Assembly (NCBI GenBank): GCA_023135195.1
Contig: JAGLTQ010000104.1
Coordinates: 1-35,723, forward strand
From: Gammaproteobacteria bacterium
GTDB taxonomy: Bacteria; Pseudomonadota; Gammaproteobacteria; UBA6429; Thiohalophilaceae
DNA: 35,723 bases
Reading direction: 5' to 3'
A model generated the notes under the pieces. It saw nothing but the letters and a program-made list of their open reading frames with translations. It was not told the origin of the DNA and made no database searches. How positions within the stretch are numbered: the first letter of the stretch is position 1; every line of letters starts with the position of its first letter. Position numbers and translations under genes: made by a program. Of the stretch, positions 16,324-25,779 are shown piece after piece.

Positions 16324-18285
16324 ATGATTCCAGAACTTGGTCACTTTGCATTAATCATGGCGCTTGTTATGGCGCTGGTTCAATCCAGTATTCCTGTTAT
16401 AGGTGCAGCAAAAGGCATAAACAGCTGGATTGCAATGGCTAAACCTATAGCCCAGCTTCAATTGTTTTTCATGCTGCTTTCTTTTGCCGCTTTAGTTTAT
16501 GCCTTTGTAGTGCATGACTTCTCTGTCACCTATGTCGCAAATAATTCAAATACGGCATTGCCTTTAATTTATCGTATTTCTGCCGTATGGGGAGCTCATG
16601 AAGGTTCATTGTTATTATGGGCTCTAACATTATCGATATGGACGGGTGCAGTGACCATCTTTAGTCGCAGTATTCCGAAAGATATGCTGGCTCGCGTTAT
16701 TGGCGTGATGGGTATGGTCAGTGTTGGTTTTTTACTTTTCATGTTGCTGACTTCAAATCCATTTGATCGTCTAGCGATAGCCCCTGTACAAGGGCGTGAT
16801 TTGAATCCACTACTGCAAGATTTTGGTTTAGCGATACATCCACCGATGTTGTACATGGGGTATGTTGGTTTTTCGGTCGCCTTTGCTTTTGCCATTGCTG
16901 CAATGTTAGGTGGTAAGTTGGATGCGGCGTGGGCTCGTTGGTCTCGTCCGTGGACAGTTATTGCCTGGATATTTTTAACCTTAGGTATCTCATTGGGTAG
17001 TTGGTGGGCATATTACGAACTCGGCTGGGGTGGCTGGTGGTTCTGGGATCCTGTTGAGAATGCTTCATTTTTACCCTGGTTAGTGGGTACCGCGTTAATG
17101 CATTCACTTGCGGTAACAGAAAAACGTGGCACATTTAAAGCCTGGACAGTGTTGCTTGCTATTTTCGCCTTCTCCTTAAGTTTGCTCGGTACGTTTTTAG
17201 TGCGTTCAGGTGTCTTAACATCTGTGCATGCTTTCGCGACTGATCCTGGACGTGGTGTCTTTATTTTAATATTCCTGGTTGTGGTGATTGGTGGTTCATT
17301 AGCATTGTATGCATGGCGTGCCCCCAGTATTCGTAGCACTGCAACATTTGAATTCTTTTCTCGAGAAACGGCATTACTCCTTAATAATGTAATATTAGTG
17401 GTTGTTGCCGCCAGTATTTTGTTGGGAACCTTATACCCATTGTTATTAGATGCATTAGGTGTTGGGAAAATTTCAGTGGGGCCGCCATATTTTGAAAGTG
17501 TCTTTGTCCCATTAACGATTCCGTTAGCCATTTTATTGGGTTTTGGTTCATTGATGCGTTGGAAGCAAGATAAGCCCGCGCGATTGATTAAAGAGCTCGG
17601 TCTTTTATTTGCTATTAGTATTATTATTGGTAGTTCGTTACCTTTATTATTTTCACGTTATGAGTTTGGTGCAGCCATCGGCTTGATGTTGGCAATATGG
17701 ATAACGCTCTCAACTTTGAAAGGTTTACGTTTACGTCTGGCGAATAAAGGTTTGTCTTTAGCATCTTTGAAAAGTGTCCCTCGTAGTTTTTACGGTATGA
17801 GTATTGCGCATATAGGTGTGGCAGTATTTATCGTTGGCATTACCTTAACGTCTATTTATAGTGAAGAGAAAGATGTGCGCATGGAGCCGGGAGAAGAGTT
17901 TGTCTTAAACGGTTATAGCTTTAAGTTTAAAGGCGCAAGCTCAGTTCCTGGTCCTAATTACATCGCACAAAAAGGCCATCTCACCGTAAGCAAAGACGGG
18001 CAACTGGTCGCGACCATGTATCCAGAGAAACGTGTTTATCGAGTACAACGTAACCCGATGACAGAAGCGGCAATTGATGCGGGCATAACGCGAGATTTAT
18101 TTATTGCCCTGGGTGAACCGCGTGGTGCAGATGGCGCATGGAGTTTGCGACTTTATGTGAAACCTTTTATTCGCTGGATATGGCTGGGTACAATTATTAT
18201 GGCGTTAGGTGGATTGCTTGCTGCAACGGACAGACGTTATCGAATAGCGGGTAAAAAAACATCTGCTAAAGAGGCAACAGCATGA
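16324..18285 (+). CDS. ccmF: Cytochrome c haem lyase subunit CcmF
   Basis: The 653-residue polytopic protein transfers haem from CcmE to apocytochromes. It carries the WWD haem-handling motif G-W-G-G-W-W-F-W-D-P-V-E-N-A near residues 235-248. Other CcmF signatures are G-A-H-E-G-S-L-L-L-W near residue 97, H-P-P-M-L-Y-M-G near 172, and the large C-terminal periplasmic domain before the last helix. The size is usual for CcmF. Its last codons overlap ccmG by four bases, so the lyase and the thioredoxin are translationally coupled. Confidence 0.97.
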   Translation: MIPELGHFALIMALVMALVQSSIPVIGAAKGINSWIAMAKPIAQLQLFFMLLSFAALVYAFVVHDFSVTYVANNSNTALPLIYRISAVWGAHEGSLLLWALTLSIWTGAVTIFSRSIPKDMLARVIGVMGMVSVGFLLFMLLTSNPFDRLAIAPVQGRDLNPLLQDFGLAIHPPMLYMGYVGFSVAFAFAIAAMLGGKLDAAWARWSRPWTVIAWIFLTLGISLGSWWAYYELGWGGWWFWDPVENASFLPWLVGTALMHSLAVTEKRGTFKAWTVLLAIFAFSLSLLGTFLVRSGVLTSVHAFATDPGRGVFILIFLVVVIGGSLALYAWRAPSIRSTATFEFFSRETALLLNNVILVVVAASILLGTLYPLLLDALGVGKISVGPPYFESVFVPLTIPLAILLGFGSLMRWKQDKPARLIKELGLLFAISIIIGSSLPLLFSRYEFGAAIGLMLAIWITLSTLKGLRLRLANKGLSLASLKSVPRSFYGMSIAHIGVAVFIVGITLTSIYSEEKDVRMEPGEEFVLNGYSFKFKGASSVPGPNYIAQKGHLTVSKDGQLVATMYPEKRVYRVQRNPMTEAAIDAGITRDLFIALGEPRGADGAWSLRLYVKPFIRWIWLGTIIMALGGLLAATDRRYRIAGKKTSAKEATA

Positions 18286-18809
18286 ATCGCGCCTTAATCC
18301 CCTTAATTGCTTTTATTGTGCTCGTTGTTTTTTTGGCTATTGGTTTAACCAAAGATCCACGAAAATTACCATCGCCTTTTATTGGCAAAACAGCGCCGGC
18401 TTTTACTCTGCCGTTATTGCATGAGTTAGATAAAACATTTTCGCCAAAATCCATGCAGGGTAAAGTCTGGATATTGAATGTATGGGCGTCATGGTGTGTC
18501 TCATGTCGTGCTGAACATCATGTTCTAAATAGCATGATTAAAACAAATAAGGTTAATTTAATCGGTCTGAATTATAAAGATGAAGTGGCCGATGCTCGTC
18601 GCTGGTTAGGTCGTTATGGTGATCCTTATCAACTAAGCGTAAGCGATGTTGAAGGTTTAATTGGTATTGAGTGGGGCGTTTACGGTGTGCCTGAAACCTT
18701 TGTGATGGATAAAAAAGGCATTGTGCGTTTAAAACATACGGGGCCCGTTTCTAATAAAGATGTTGAGGAAGAAATTATTCCCTTAATTAAATTGCTGGAG
18801 AAAGAATAA
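18282..18809 (+). CDS. ccmG: Thiol:disulfide interchange protein CcmG/DsbE
   Basis: The 175-residue membrane-anchored thioredoxin has an N-terminal helix at 5-23. The active site is W-A-S-W-C-V-S-C-R-A-E-H (CVSC) around residue 70, with the G-V-Y-G-V-P-E-T-F cis-Pro loop near 130. CcmG keeps the haem-binding cysteines of apocytochromes reduced. It overlaps ccmF by four bases, and its stop codon overlaps the ccmH start by one base. Reductant would come from a DsbD/CcdA protein not encoded here. Confidence 0.95.
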   Translation: MNRALIPLIAFIVLVVFLAIGLTKDPRKLPSPFIGKTAPAFTLPLLHELDKTFSPKSMQGKVWILNVWASWCVSCRAEHHVLNSMIKTNKVNLIGLNYKDEVADARRWLGRYGDPYQLSVSDVEGLIGIEWGVYGVPETFVMDKKGIVRLKHTGPVSNKDVEEEIIPLIKLLEKE

Positions 18810-19276
18810 TGAAAAGACTCATCATCGTTCTCAGCTTATTTATTTCTCTGACGACTTTAGAAGCAGCGGTTGAAGTTAAAACCTTTGAAAGTCAGCAACA
18901 AGAACTGCGTTATAAAAAACTCATTGAAGAACTTCGTTGCCTGGTTTGCCAAAATCAAAATCTTGCTGGATCAGATGCAGGTTTAGCTCAGGATTTACGT
19001 AAACAGGTATATAAAATGATACGCGCGGGTAATAGCGACGAAGAGATCCTTGATTTTATGGTAACACGCTATGGTGATTTCGTTTTATATCGACCACCTT
19101 TTAAAGCAACAACATTTCTTTTGTGGATAGGCCCTTTTATTATTTTGGCAATAGGCATGCTGGTACTAATACGTTTTATTCGCCAACGTAAAAATGTTGT
19201 TGTAACAACGATAACCAATAATGATAAAGAAAAGTTAAAACAGTTATTGGATGAAGACAAGGAACAGGATAAATGA
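18809..19276 (+). CDS. ccmH: Cytochrome c-type biogenesis protein CcmH (CycL-type)
   Basis: The 155-residue protein has a signal peptide, the redox motif L-R-C-L-V-C-Q-N-Q-N-L-A near residue 45, the three-helix CcmH domain and one C-terminal membrane helix (about 104-125). It presents apocytochrome thiols to the haem lyase. It is the short form, as in Pseudomonas, with the TPR part encoded separately by ccmI rather than fused as in E. coli. It overlaps ccmI by four bases. Confidence 0.95.
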   Translation: MKRLIIVLSLFISLTTLEAAVEVKTFESQQQELRYKKLIEELRCLVCQNQNLAGSDAGLAQDLRKQVYKMIRAGNSDEEILDFMVTRYGDFVLYRPPFKATTFLLWIGPFIILAIGMLVLIRFIRQRKNVVVTTITNNDKEKLKQLLDEDKEQDK

Positions 19277-20535
19277 TCGCGTTTTGGATTTTAGCTATTG
19301 CCATGGTAGTAATAGCATTGTTTTTTTTATTGCGACCATTAGGTCTTGATCTTGATAGCAATGATGCTGATCGTACAGAACAAAATATCGGTATTGCTAA
19401 AGAACGTCTTAGTGAGCTGAAGTTAGAGCTCGAACAGGGTGTTATAAGTCAGGCTGAATACGATCAAACCCGTCAGGAACTTGAACAATCATTATTAAAT
19501 GATATTGAACAAGAGCCTGTAGAAAATAGCAGTAAAAAAATAAACTCAGAAAACAATCGTATTATCCGTTTTGTTCTTATGTTTAGTGTTCCTGTTTTAG
19601 CAGCAAGTTTCTATGCGTATTTAGGTAACCCGGAATTAATAGATGATGCTAAACAACGAGCAGCCGCACCTTCAGGACATGCTTCGTCACAAGATAGTGA
19701 GCTAGGTACGGTTGAACAAATGGTTGAAAAACTTGCTGCTCGAATGAAAGAGAAGCCAGACAATGCTGAAGGCTGGTTTATGCTGGGCCGTACTTATATG
19801 TCTTTAAATAGATATGAAGAAGCCGTTGCCGCTTTAGAAAAAACGAATGAATTGGTTCCAAACAACCCTGCGGTTATGTTGCGCTATGCTGATGCTTTAA
19901 CCATGCTACGTGGTGGACAAATGAGCGGTAAACCCTTCGAGTTAATTAAAAAGGCGGTAGCGATGAAGCCGGATGATCCTACTGGCTTATGGTTGCTTGG
20001 AATGGGCTATGAAGAGCAGGGTGAATATCAAAAAGCAATTTCTTACTGGAATTTGCTATTGCCATTACTTAAAGATGATAAATCCGTTAATGAAGTTACC
20101 CGCTTGATTCAACAGACTAAACGAAAATCGGGTAATGCTCTTGCAGATACTACTCCAGTAAACGTTAAACCTATTGAGAAAACAGCAGTAAAAAAATTAA
20201 CAGTTAAAGTGAGCATTGATAAAAGCATGTTAAAAAACGTATCTGAAAATGATATTGTTTTCATTTTTGCTAGGGCATTAAATGGCCCGCCAATGCCACT
20301 TGCCGCTGTGCGTAAGCAAGTTAAAGATTTACCGGTAGAAGTGATTCTTGATGATTCAATGGCAATGATGCCGAATATGAAAATGTCGAGTTTTGAGAAA
20401 GTTCACGTTGTTGCCCGCGTATCAAAATCAGGCAGCGCCATGCCTCAGTCGGGTGATTTAGAAAGTGAAGCGCATGAAGCGCGTGCCGGACAAAAAGAAA
20501 AAATAGAACTAACGATAAATAGATCTATTCCCTAA
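19273..20535 (+). CDS. ccmI: Cytochrome c maturation TPR protein CcmI (CycH)
   Basis: The 420-residue protein has two N-terminal membrane helices (about residues 1-17 and 97-116) joined by an acidic coiled-coil segment. A periplasmic TPR region follows (about 145-280, for example A-E-G-W-F-M-L-G-R-T-Y). The C-terminal beta domain (about 310-420) is like those of CcmI and NrfG-linked proteins. It is the apocytochrome chaperone of the haem lyase complex. It ends the ccm operon, 16 bases before the convergent thioredoxin-like gene. Confidence 0.93.
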   Translation: MIAFWILAIAMVVIALFFLLRPLGLDLDSNDADRTEQNIGIAKERLSELKLELEQGVISQAEYDQTRQELEQSLLNDIEQEPVENSSKKINSENNRIIRFVLMFSVPVLAASFYAYLGNPELIDDAKQRAAAPSGHASSQDSELGTVEQMVEKLAARMKEKPDNAEGWFMLGRTYMSLNRYEEAVAALEKTNELVPNNPAVMLRYADALTMLRGGQMSGKPFELIKKAVAMKPDDPTGLWLLGMGYEEQGEYQKAISYWNLLLPLLKDDKSVNEVTRLIQQTKRKSGNALADTTPVNVKPIEKTAVKKLTVKVSIDKSMLKNVSENDIVFIFARALNGPPMPLAAVRKQVKDLPVEVILDDSMAMMPNMKMSSFEKVHVVARVSKSGSAMPQSGDLESEAHEARAGQKEKIELTINRSIP

Positions 20536-20551
20536 TTTTATTTAATTGTGA

Positions 20552-20806
20552 TTATAACTTTAATGTCTGGATTAATTTTTCAGCGGCTTGTTCATCAGCA
20601 GGGTGACCGACGGCAACGACTTTATTGTTAACGATTAAGGCTGGAAAGGATTTTATATTCAGTTTTTCTGCTAGTTTTTTACCAATATTGCCGGTTAAAT
20701 CATGTATTTCAAATTCTATATTATGCTTTGAACAGCTATCTTGCCATATATTTTGAGTCGCAATACATGAAGAGTAAGGACCTGCTAATATTAAAATTGC
20801 TTTCAT
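20552..20806 (-). CDS. Small thioredoxin-fold protein with a single active-site Cys
   Basis: The 84-residue product has the size and layout of a minimal thioredoxin/glutaredoxin. It has a first beta strand, an active-site loop G-P-Y-S-S-C at 9-14, a helix, and the cis-Pro loop S-F-P-A-L-I-V-N near residue 54. The usual CxxC is Y-S-S-C, so only the second cysteine (C14) remains; a further Cys (C25) lies in the following helix. It could be monothiol or use C14-C25. There is no signal peptide, so it is probably cytoplasmic. A perfect FNR/DNR box and a TATTAT -10 element lie upstream on its strand at the right spacing, linking it to anaerobic or NO control. Its function is unknown. Confidence 0.72.
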   Translation of the reverse strand: MKAILILAGPYSSCIATQNIWQDSCSKHNIEFEIHDLTGNIGKKLAEKLNIKSFPALIVNNKVVAVGHPADEQAAEKLIQTLKL

Positions 20807-20876
20807 CTGATATGAAAATCCTTTATTCTTATTGCACGCTAGTTACACATAATAATGTCGTAAAGTTATTAACTCA

Positions 20877-20890
20877 TTGATCAAGATCAA
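20877..20890. promoter_or_regulatory. Perfect FNR/DNR box between the thioredoxin-like gene and dnr
   Basis: TTGAT-CAAG-ATCAA at 20877-20890 matches the FNR/ANR/DNR consensus in both half-sites. On the minus strand a TATTAT hexamer (20849-20854) puts a start site near 20842, with the box centred at -41.5, the class II activation geometry. On the plus strand the same geometry would give a start near 20925, only five bases before dnr. The box thus best serves the thioredoxin-like gene and may repress or tune dnr. Confidence 0.75.
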
Positions 20891-20929
20891 GAATAATAAT
20901 GAGAAAAATGAAGGATTAATACTAAGGCT

Positions 20930-21613
20930 ATGGAGAATAATCATATTCTAAAAGATGAACTCCATCGAATAGCTTTGTTTGAGGCGTTGGATGATGAGCA
21001 ACTTGCCAGCATTTTAAAATCCAGTAAAGTTATTTCCTTAGCTGCTAGAAAAACCTTGTTTGAAAAAGGTGCACCAGCCGAACATTTTTATCTTTTAAAA
21101 TCCGGCCAGGTGAAACTGTATTGTTTGTCAGCAGACGGTGATGAAAAAGTCATCGAAATTATTAATTCTTCAGAGACTTTCGCTGAGGCAATTATGTTTA
21201 TGCCTAAATATACATATCCTGTCTGTGCCGAAGCTATAAAAGATAGTGAGTTGTATAGTTTTGATATGAAGCAGTTTCGGGAAATACTTGAAAATTCCAA
21301 AGAGACTTGTTTTAGATTATTGGCAACTATGGGGCGACAATTGCATGGGAAAATTACGGATATCGATAACCTGACTCTTCACAACGCGACCTATCGTTTA
21401 GTGGTTTATTTATTAGAGCAATTGCCGGAAGGTGCAATGGCGTTATCTTCTATTCACTTAGGCGCAACTAAATCTATTATTGCATCTCGACTATCTATTA
21501 AACCTGAAACCTTCTCACGTATCTTGTTACGCATGAATAAGCAAGGTCTCATTGAAGTACATGGTAATGATATAACCCTGGTTGATGTTAAGGGGCTTCG
21601 TGAGCTGCTCTAA
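20930..21613 (+). CDS. dnr: Crp/Fnr-family regulator of the Dnr type (NO-responsive)
   Basis: The 227-residue protein has an N-terminal cyclic-nucleotide-binding-like domain (about 15-125), a long dimer helix and a C-terminal winged helix. Its recognition helix contains K-P-E-T-F-S-R-I near residue 195. The E-x-x-S-R type helix reads TTGAT half-sites. It lacks the N-terminal Cys cluster of FNR, so it is not an iron-sulfur oxygen sensor. Length and motifs such as T-F-A-E-A-I-M-F-M and L-H-N-A-T-Y-R resemble Pseudomonas Dnr, a haem-dependent NO sensor that activates nir and nor. It lies directly upstream of norC, consistent with this role. The Shine-Dalgarno is weak and close to the ATG. Confidence 0.85.
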   Translation: MENNHILKDELHRIALFEALDDEQLASILKSSKVISLAARKTLFEKGAPAEHFYLLKSGQVKLYCLSADGDEKVIEIINSSETFAEAIMFMPKYTYPVCAEAIKDSELYSFDMKQFREILENSKETCFRLLATMGRQLHGKITDIDNLTLHNATYRLVVYLLEQLPEGAMALSSIHLGATKSIIASRLSIKPETFSRILLRMNKQGLIEVHGNDITLVDVKGLRELL

Positions 21614-21676
21614 ATATAACCAAAACCCTCTTTTTTATCGTCTTTTACTTTTCATTACCCCCTGTCTTGCGATATC

Positions 21677-21690
21677 TTGATATAAGTCAA
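21677..21690 (+). promoter_or_regulatory. FNR/DNR box upstream of norC
   Basis: TTGAT-ATAA-GTCAA at 21677-21690 matches the consensus at nine of ten half-site positions. Its centre is about 73 bases before the norC start. A weak -10 (TGAAAT, 21712-21717) sits about 31 bases downstream of the box centre, as expected for a class II activated promoter. Dnr is the obvious candidate activator. Confidence 0.75.
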
Positions 21691-21756
21691 TGTAATTAGT
21701 TTGTGCTTATGTGAAATTCAATTTTAATTATTTTAAGAATAAGGGGAGCTCTCGTT

Positions 21757-22191
21757 ATGAGTGAAAAATTCACAAAATCGATGGCCAGAAACATCTTTTA
21801 TGGTGGTTCGGCATTTTTTTTCCTGTTTTTTATAGCGTTAACCTTTGATACGGTGGCGAAGTTGCCAGAGCGTGATCATCGGGAAAACATTACAGAACAG
21901 GTCGTTTTAGGTAAGAAAGTTTGGGAAGATAACAACTGTATTGGTTGTCATACTCTATTAGGTGAGGGTGCGTATTTTGCTCCTGAGCTGGGTAATGTTT
22001 ATAAACGTTTTGGTAATAGCAAAGAAGCGATTATTGGCTTTATCAAGAGTCGTCCGGTTGATGGTATTCCGGGTCGTCGCAGTATGCCGCAGTTCAATTT
22101 AAGTGATGAAGAATTGGAAGGGATAGCAGAATTCCTGAAATGGACATCTGAAATTAACACGGCAAACTGGCCACCAAACATTCAAGGGTAG
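21757..22191 (+). CDS. norC: Nitric oxide reductase cytochrome c subunit NorC
   Basis: The 144-residue membrane-anchored cytochrome c has one N-terminal helix (residues 13-31). Its single haem site is C61-I-G-C64-H65, followed by T-L-L-G-E-G-A-Y-F-A-P-E, a NorC signature. The sixth ligand is likely M110 in R-S-M-P-Q-F. It passes electrons from soluble donors to NorB in cNOR. A good ribosome binding site (AAGGGGAG) is present. norB follows after 12 bases. Confidence 0.97.
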   Translation: MSEKFTKSMARNIFYGGSAFFFLFFIALTFDTVAKLPERDHRENITEQVVLGKKVWEDNNCIGCHTLLGEGAYFAPELGNVYKRFGNSKEAIIGFIKSRPVDGIPGRRSMPQFNLSDEELEGIAEFLKWTSEINTANWPPNIQG

Positions 22192-23586
<1,395 letters not shown>

Positions 23587-23609
23587 ACCAACCACGCTAC
23601 TTAATTAAC

Positions 23610-23646
23610 CCGGAGTCTGTACGCACAGGCTCCGGAGTTAGTTTTT
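23610..23646 (+). terminator. Hairpin with T-run between norB and norE, overlapping the norE Shine-Dalgarno
   Basis: CCGGAGTCTGT (23610-23620) pairs with ACAGGCTCCGG (23625-23635) over a four-base loop, with one wobble. Five Ts follow at 23642-23646. The likely norE ribosome binding site (GGAG, 23634-23637) is partly inside the 3' arm. The structure could lower both read-through and translation of norE relative to norCB. Confidence 0.65.
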
Positions 23647-23647
23647 C

Positions 23648-24226
23648 ATGACTCAATCACATACTAAAATTAGTCAATATCCTCCAGGTGATTTCGCTAT
23701 CTGGATATTTATCTACGCAGAACTACTCGTATTTGGAATTTTCTTTTTATCTTATGCCTTTGCACGTAGTCAGAATGTAGAGTTATTTAATGAATCACAA
23801 TTGAATTTAAATCGTATCAGTGGTGCTATTAATACACTGATACTTATTACCAGCAGTTATTTTGTAGTCCGGGCTGTTGCGGCAATACGTGAAAACAAAT
23901 CTTTGTTATGCGCCAGATGGTTGTTGGCAGCAATCGTATTAGCAAGTGCTTTTATTGGTATTAAACTTTTTGAATTTATTAGTATATATTCAGAAGGGAT
24001 TTCACTCAGTACTAATGATTTTTATATGTTTTATTTATCGATGACTTTTTTTCATTTTATGCATGTCATTATGGGCATGGTGATTTTGATCGCTGTTATG
24101 CGAAAAGCAAAACAAGGCGGTTATTCTAACGAGGATCATACTGGAGTAGAAACAGGTGCGTCATACTGGCATATGGTCGATCTGGTATGGATTATTTTAT
24201 TTCCATTAGTTTATGTCATGCGGTGA
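23648..24226 (+). CDS. norE: NorE-type cytochrome c oxidase subunit III-like protein
   Basis: The 192-residue membrane protein has five predicted helices and belongs to the cytochrome oxidase subunit III family. It shows the N-terminal F-A-I-W-I-F-I-Y-A-E-L-L-V-F-G segment, the F-H-F-M-H-V-I-M-G helix and the C-terminal Y-W-H-M-V-D-L-V-W-I, all typical of NorE. NorE is an accessory protein that supports full NO reductase activity. The start is fixed by the ATG at 23648. It is separated from norB by a hairpin and followed by norF after 33 bases. Confidence 0.9.
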   Translation: MTQSHTKISQYPPGDFAIWIFIYAELLVFGIFFLSYAFARSQNVELFNESQLNLNRISGAINTLILITSSYFVVRAVAAIRENKSLLCARWLLAAIVLASAFIGIKLFEFISIYSEGISLSTNDFYMFYLSMTFFHFMHVIMGMVILIAVMRKAKQGGYSNEDHTGVETGASYWHMVDLVWIILFPLVYVMR

Positions 24227-24259
24227 TGCATTAATAATTATTTAAACTAGAATAGTAAG

Positions 24260-24544
24260 ATGAACAAAATAACCAAAACAAAATTAAATTTACGTCCCTG
24301 TACCTGGGTATGGTTAACGCTGATGCTATTAACACTAGCGGTATTGACCGTCGGACAGATGGGCTTGGGTGGTGTAACCATTGTTGCGTTACTGCTCGTT
24401 TCAACATTAGTAAAAACACATATCGTTGCCGATTATTTTATGGGGCTGAAACAAGGGCGATTATTGTGGCGAATGATAATAATTGTCTATTTATGGATTA
24501 TTGTTTCAATGATCGGACTGGCATATTGGTTAGGTATTTCATAG
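24260..24544 (+). CDS. norF: NorF-like small membrane protein (oxidase subunit IV family)
   Basis: The 94-residue protein has about three membrane helices and a basic N-terminus. The pattern V-K-T-H-I-V-A-D-Y-F-M-G-L-K around residue 55 is characteristic of the short prokaryotic cytochrome oxidase subunit IV/NorF family. NorF accompanies NorE in denitrifiers and improves NO reductase activity. It ends 10 bases before the norQ start codon, and the norQ ribosome binding site begins at its stop. Confidence 0.8.
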   Translation: MNKITKTKLNLRPCTWVWLTLMLLTLAVLTVGQMGLGGVTIVALLLVSTLVKTHIVADYFMGLKQGRLLWRMIIIVYLWIIVSMIGLAYWLGIS

Positions 24545-24554
24545 GAGAGGTTTG

Positions 24555-25376
24555 ATGACAACCCCGGTACAAGATGTAAGCCTGCTATCAGAAGAAGAGG
24601 ATAGCCCGTTTTATTTATCAAGTGGTAATGAAGAAGCTTTGTTTGAATTTGCCTGGAATAACCAGTTACCTCTTTTAATCAAAGGGCCAACCGGTTGTGG
24701 TAAGACGCGTTTTATTCGACATATGGCAAACAAATTAAATCGACCACTTTATACTGTTGCATGCCATGATGATCTGACTGCTGCGGATCTGGTTGGGCGT
24801 CATCTTATCGGCGAAGGTTCAACTTACTGGGTGGATGGGCCTTTAACCAAAGCGGTACGTGAAGGGGGTATTTGTTATCTGGATGAGATTGTAGAAGCAC
24901 GTAAAGATACAACCGTTGTTTTGCATCCCCTTTCAGATGACAGACGTATCTTGCCAATAGAACGTACCGGTGAAACGCTGAAAGCTCCTCCAGGATTTAT
25001 GCTGGTAGTATCTTATAACCCGGGTTATCAGAATTTGTTGAAAGGGATGAAACCGAGTACGCGACAACGTTTTGTTTCAATGCGTTTTTCTTACCCGTCA
25101 GCAAAAAAAGAACGGGAAATTGTTTTGGCCGAAACAGGTATTGAAGAGCATCGGGCTAAACAACTGGTCTCCCTGGCTCATGCCTTACGTGCATTAAAAG
25201 ATCATGATTTGGAAGAAAGCGCGAGTACCCGACTATTGATTTATACTGCTACACTTATTGCTGGCGGCTTTGATCCGGTTGAAGCGTGTCGTGCTGCGCT
25301 TATTGAACCATTAACAGATGATGAAGAAACTGTTGATGCATTAATGGAAGTTGTTTATGCAACATTCGGACGTTAA
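24555..25376 (+). CDS. norQ: NorQ/CbbQ-type MoxR AAA+ ATPase
   Basis: The 273-residue MoxR-family AAA+ protein works with NorD to activate NorCB, probably by inserting non-haem FeB. The Walker A G-P-T-G-C-G-K-T is at 44-51 and Walker B I-C-Y-L-D-E at 106-111. The C-terminal CbbQ segment is present. The ATG at 24555 is chosen over a TTG three bases upstream because the AGGAG at 24543-24547 is then seven bases away. Its end overlaps the next gene by 20 bases in another frame. Confidence 0.95.
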   Translation: MTTPVQDVSLLSEEEDSPFYLSSGNEEALFEFAWNNQLPLLIKGPTGCGKTRFIRHMANKLNRPLYTVACHDDLTAADLVGRHLIGEGSTYWVDGPLTKAVREGGICYLDEIVEARKDTTVVLHPLSDDRRILPIERTGETLKAPPGFMLVVSYNPGYQNLLKGMKPSTRQRFVSMRFSYPSAKKEREIVLAETGIEEHRAKQLVSLAHALRALKDHDLEESASTRLLIYTATLIAGGFDPVEACRAALIEPLTDDEETVDALMEVVYATFGR

Positions 25377-25779
25377 CAATAATTTATCTGACTCTGAAGT
25401 GACTCAGCCCGGTCAGGCTTTGGCCGTGGTTGCAGAATCATGTTTTCTGTTGAATCTGATTTTTCTTCCTGTTATCGGGTTTATTATTTTAACGGTTTTA
25501 TATTTTCGTTATCGCAATATCGCACCGCCACTAGCCCGCTGTCATTTATGCCAAACATTTAAGGCCAGTATATGGGCCGGCATTATGTTGGTACTGGTTA
25601 ATGCCCTGATTATTTTATTTGGTGGTTATGATTCCCCTTCTGTCTGGGTTATTGTCATTCTGTATTTAACATCCTTTCATGCTGCTTTCATTATGTATGG
25701 CACCTTTGGTTTAACACGAGCAATGAATGGACAGCATTATCATTACCCATTAATAGGACGAGGGTGTAAAGGGCAGTAA
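25357..25779 (+). CDS. Small three-helix membrane protein in the nor cluster, DUF4870-like
   Basis: The roughly 140-residue protein starts at the ATG at 25357, inside the norQ 3' end (20-base overlap). It has three or four hydrophobic segments (about 17-48, 60-80 and 85-110 from the start) and ends Y-H-Y-P-L-I-G-R. The layout and the terminal Y-x-Y-P-L are reminiscent of DUF4870/Tic20-like membrane proteins. A C-H-L-C pair sits between helices. It does not match norE or norF. Its position between norQ and the iron-sulfur protein, with no gap before the latter, implies a role in NO reductase assembly or electron supply. This is inference from context only. Confidence 0.7.
   Translation: MQHSDVNNNLSDSEVTQPGQALAVVAESCFLLNLIFLPVIGFIILTVLYFRYRNIAPPLARCHLCQTFKASIWAGIMLVLVNALIILFGGYDSPSVWVIVILYLTSFHAAFIMYGTFGLTRAMNGQHYHYPLIGRGCKGQ

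Noticed and set aside
24552-24554. TTG as start codon of norQ
   Set aside because: It is too close to the AGGAG Shine-Dalgarno; the ATG three bases later has normal spacing.
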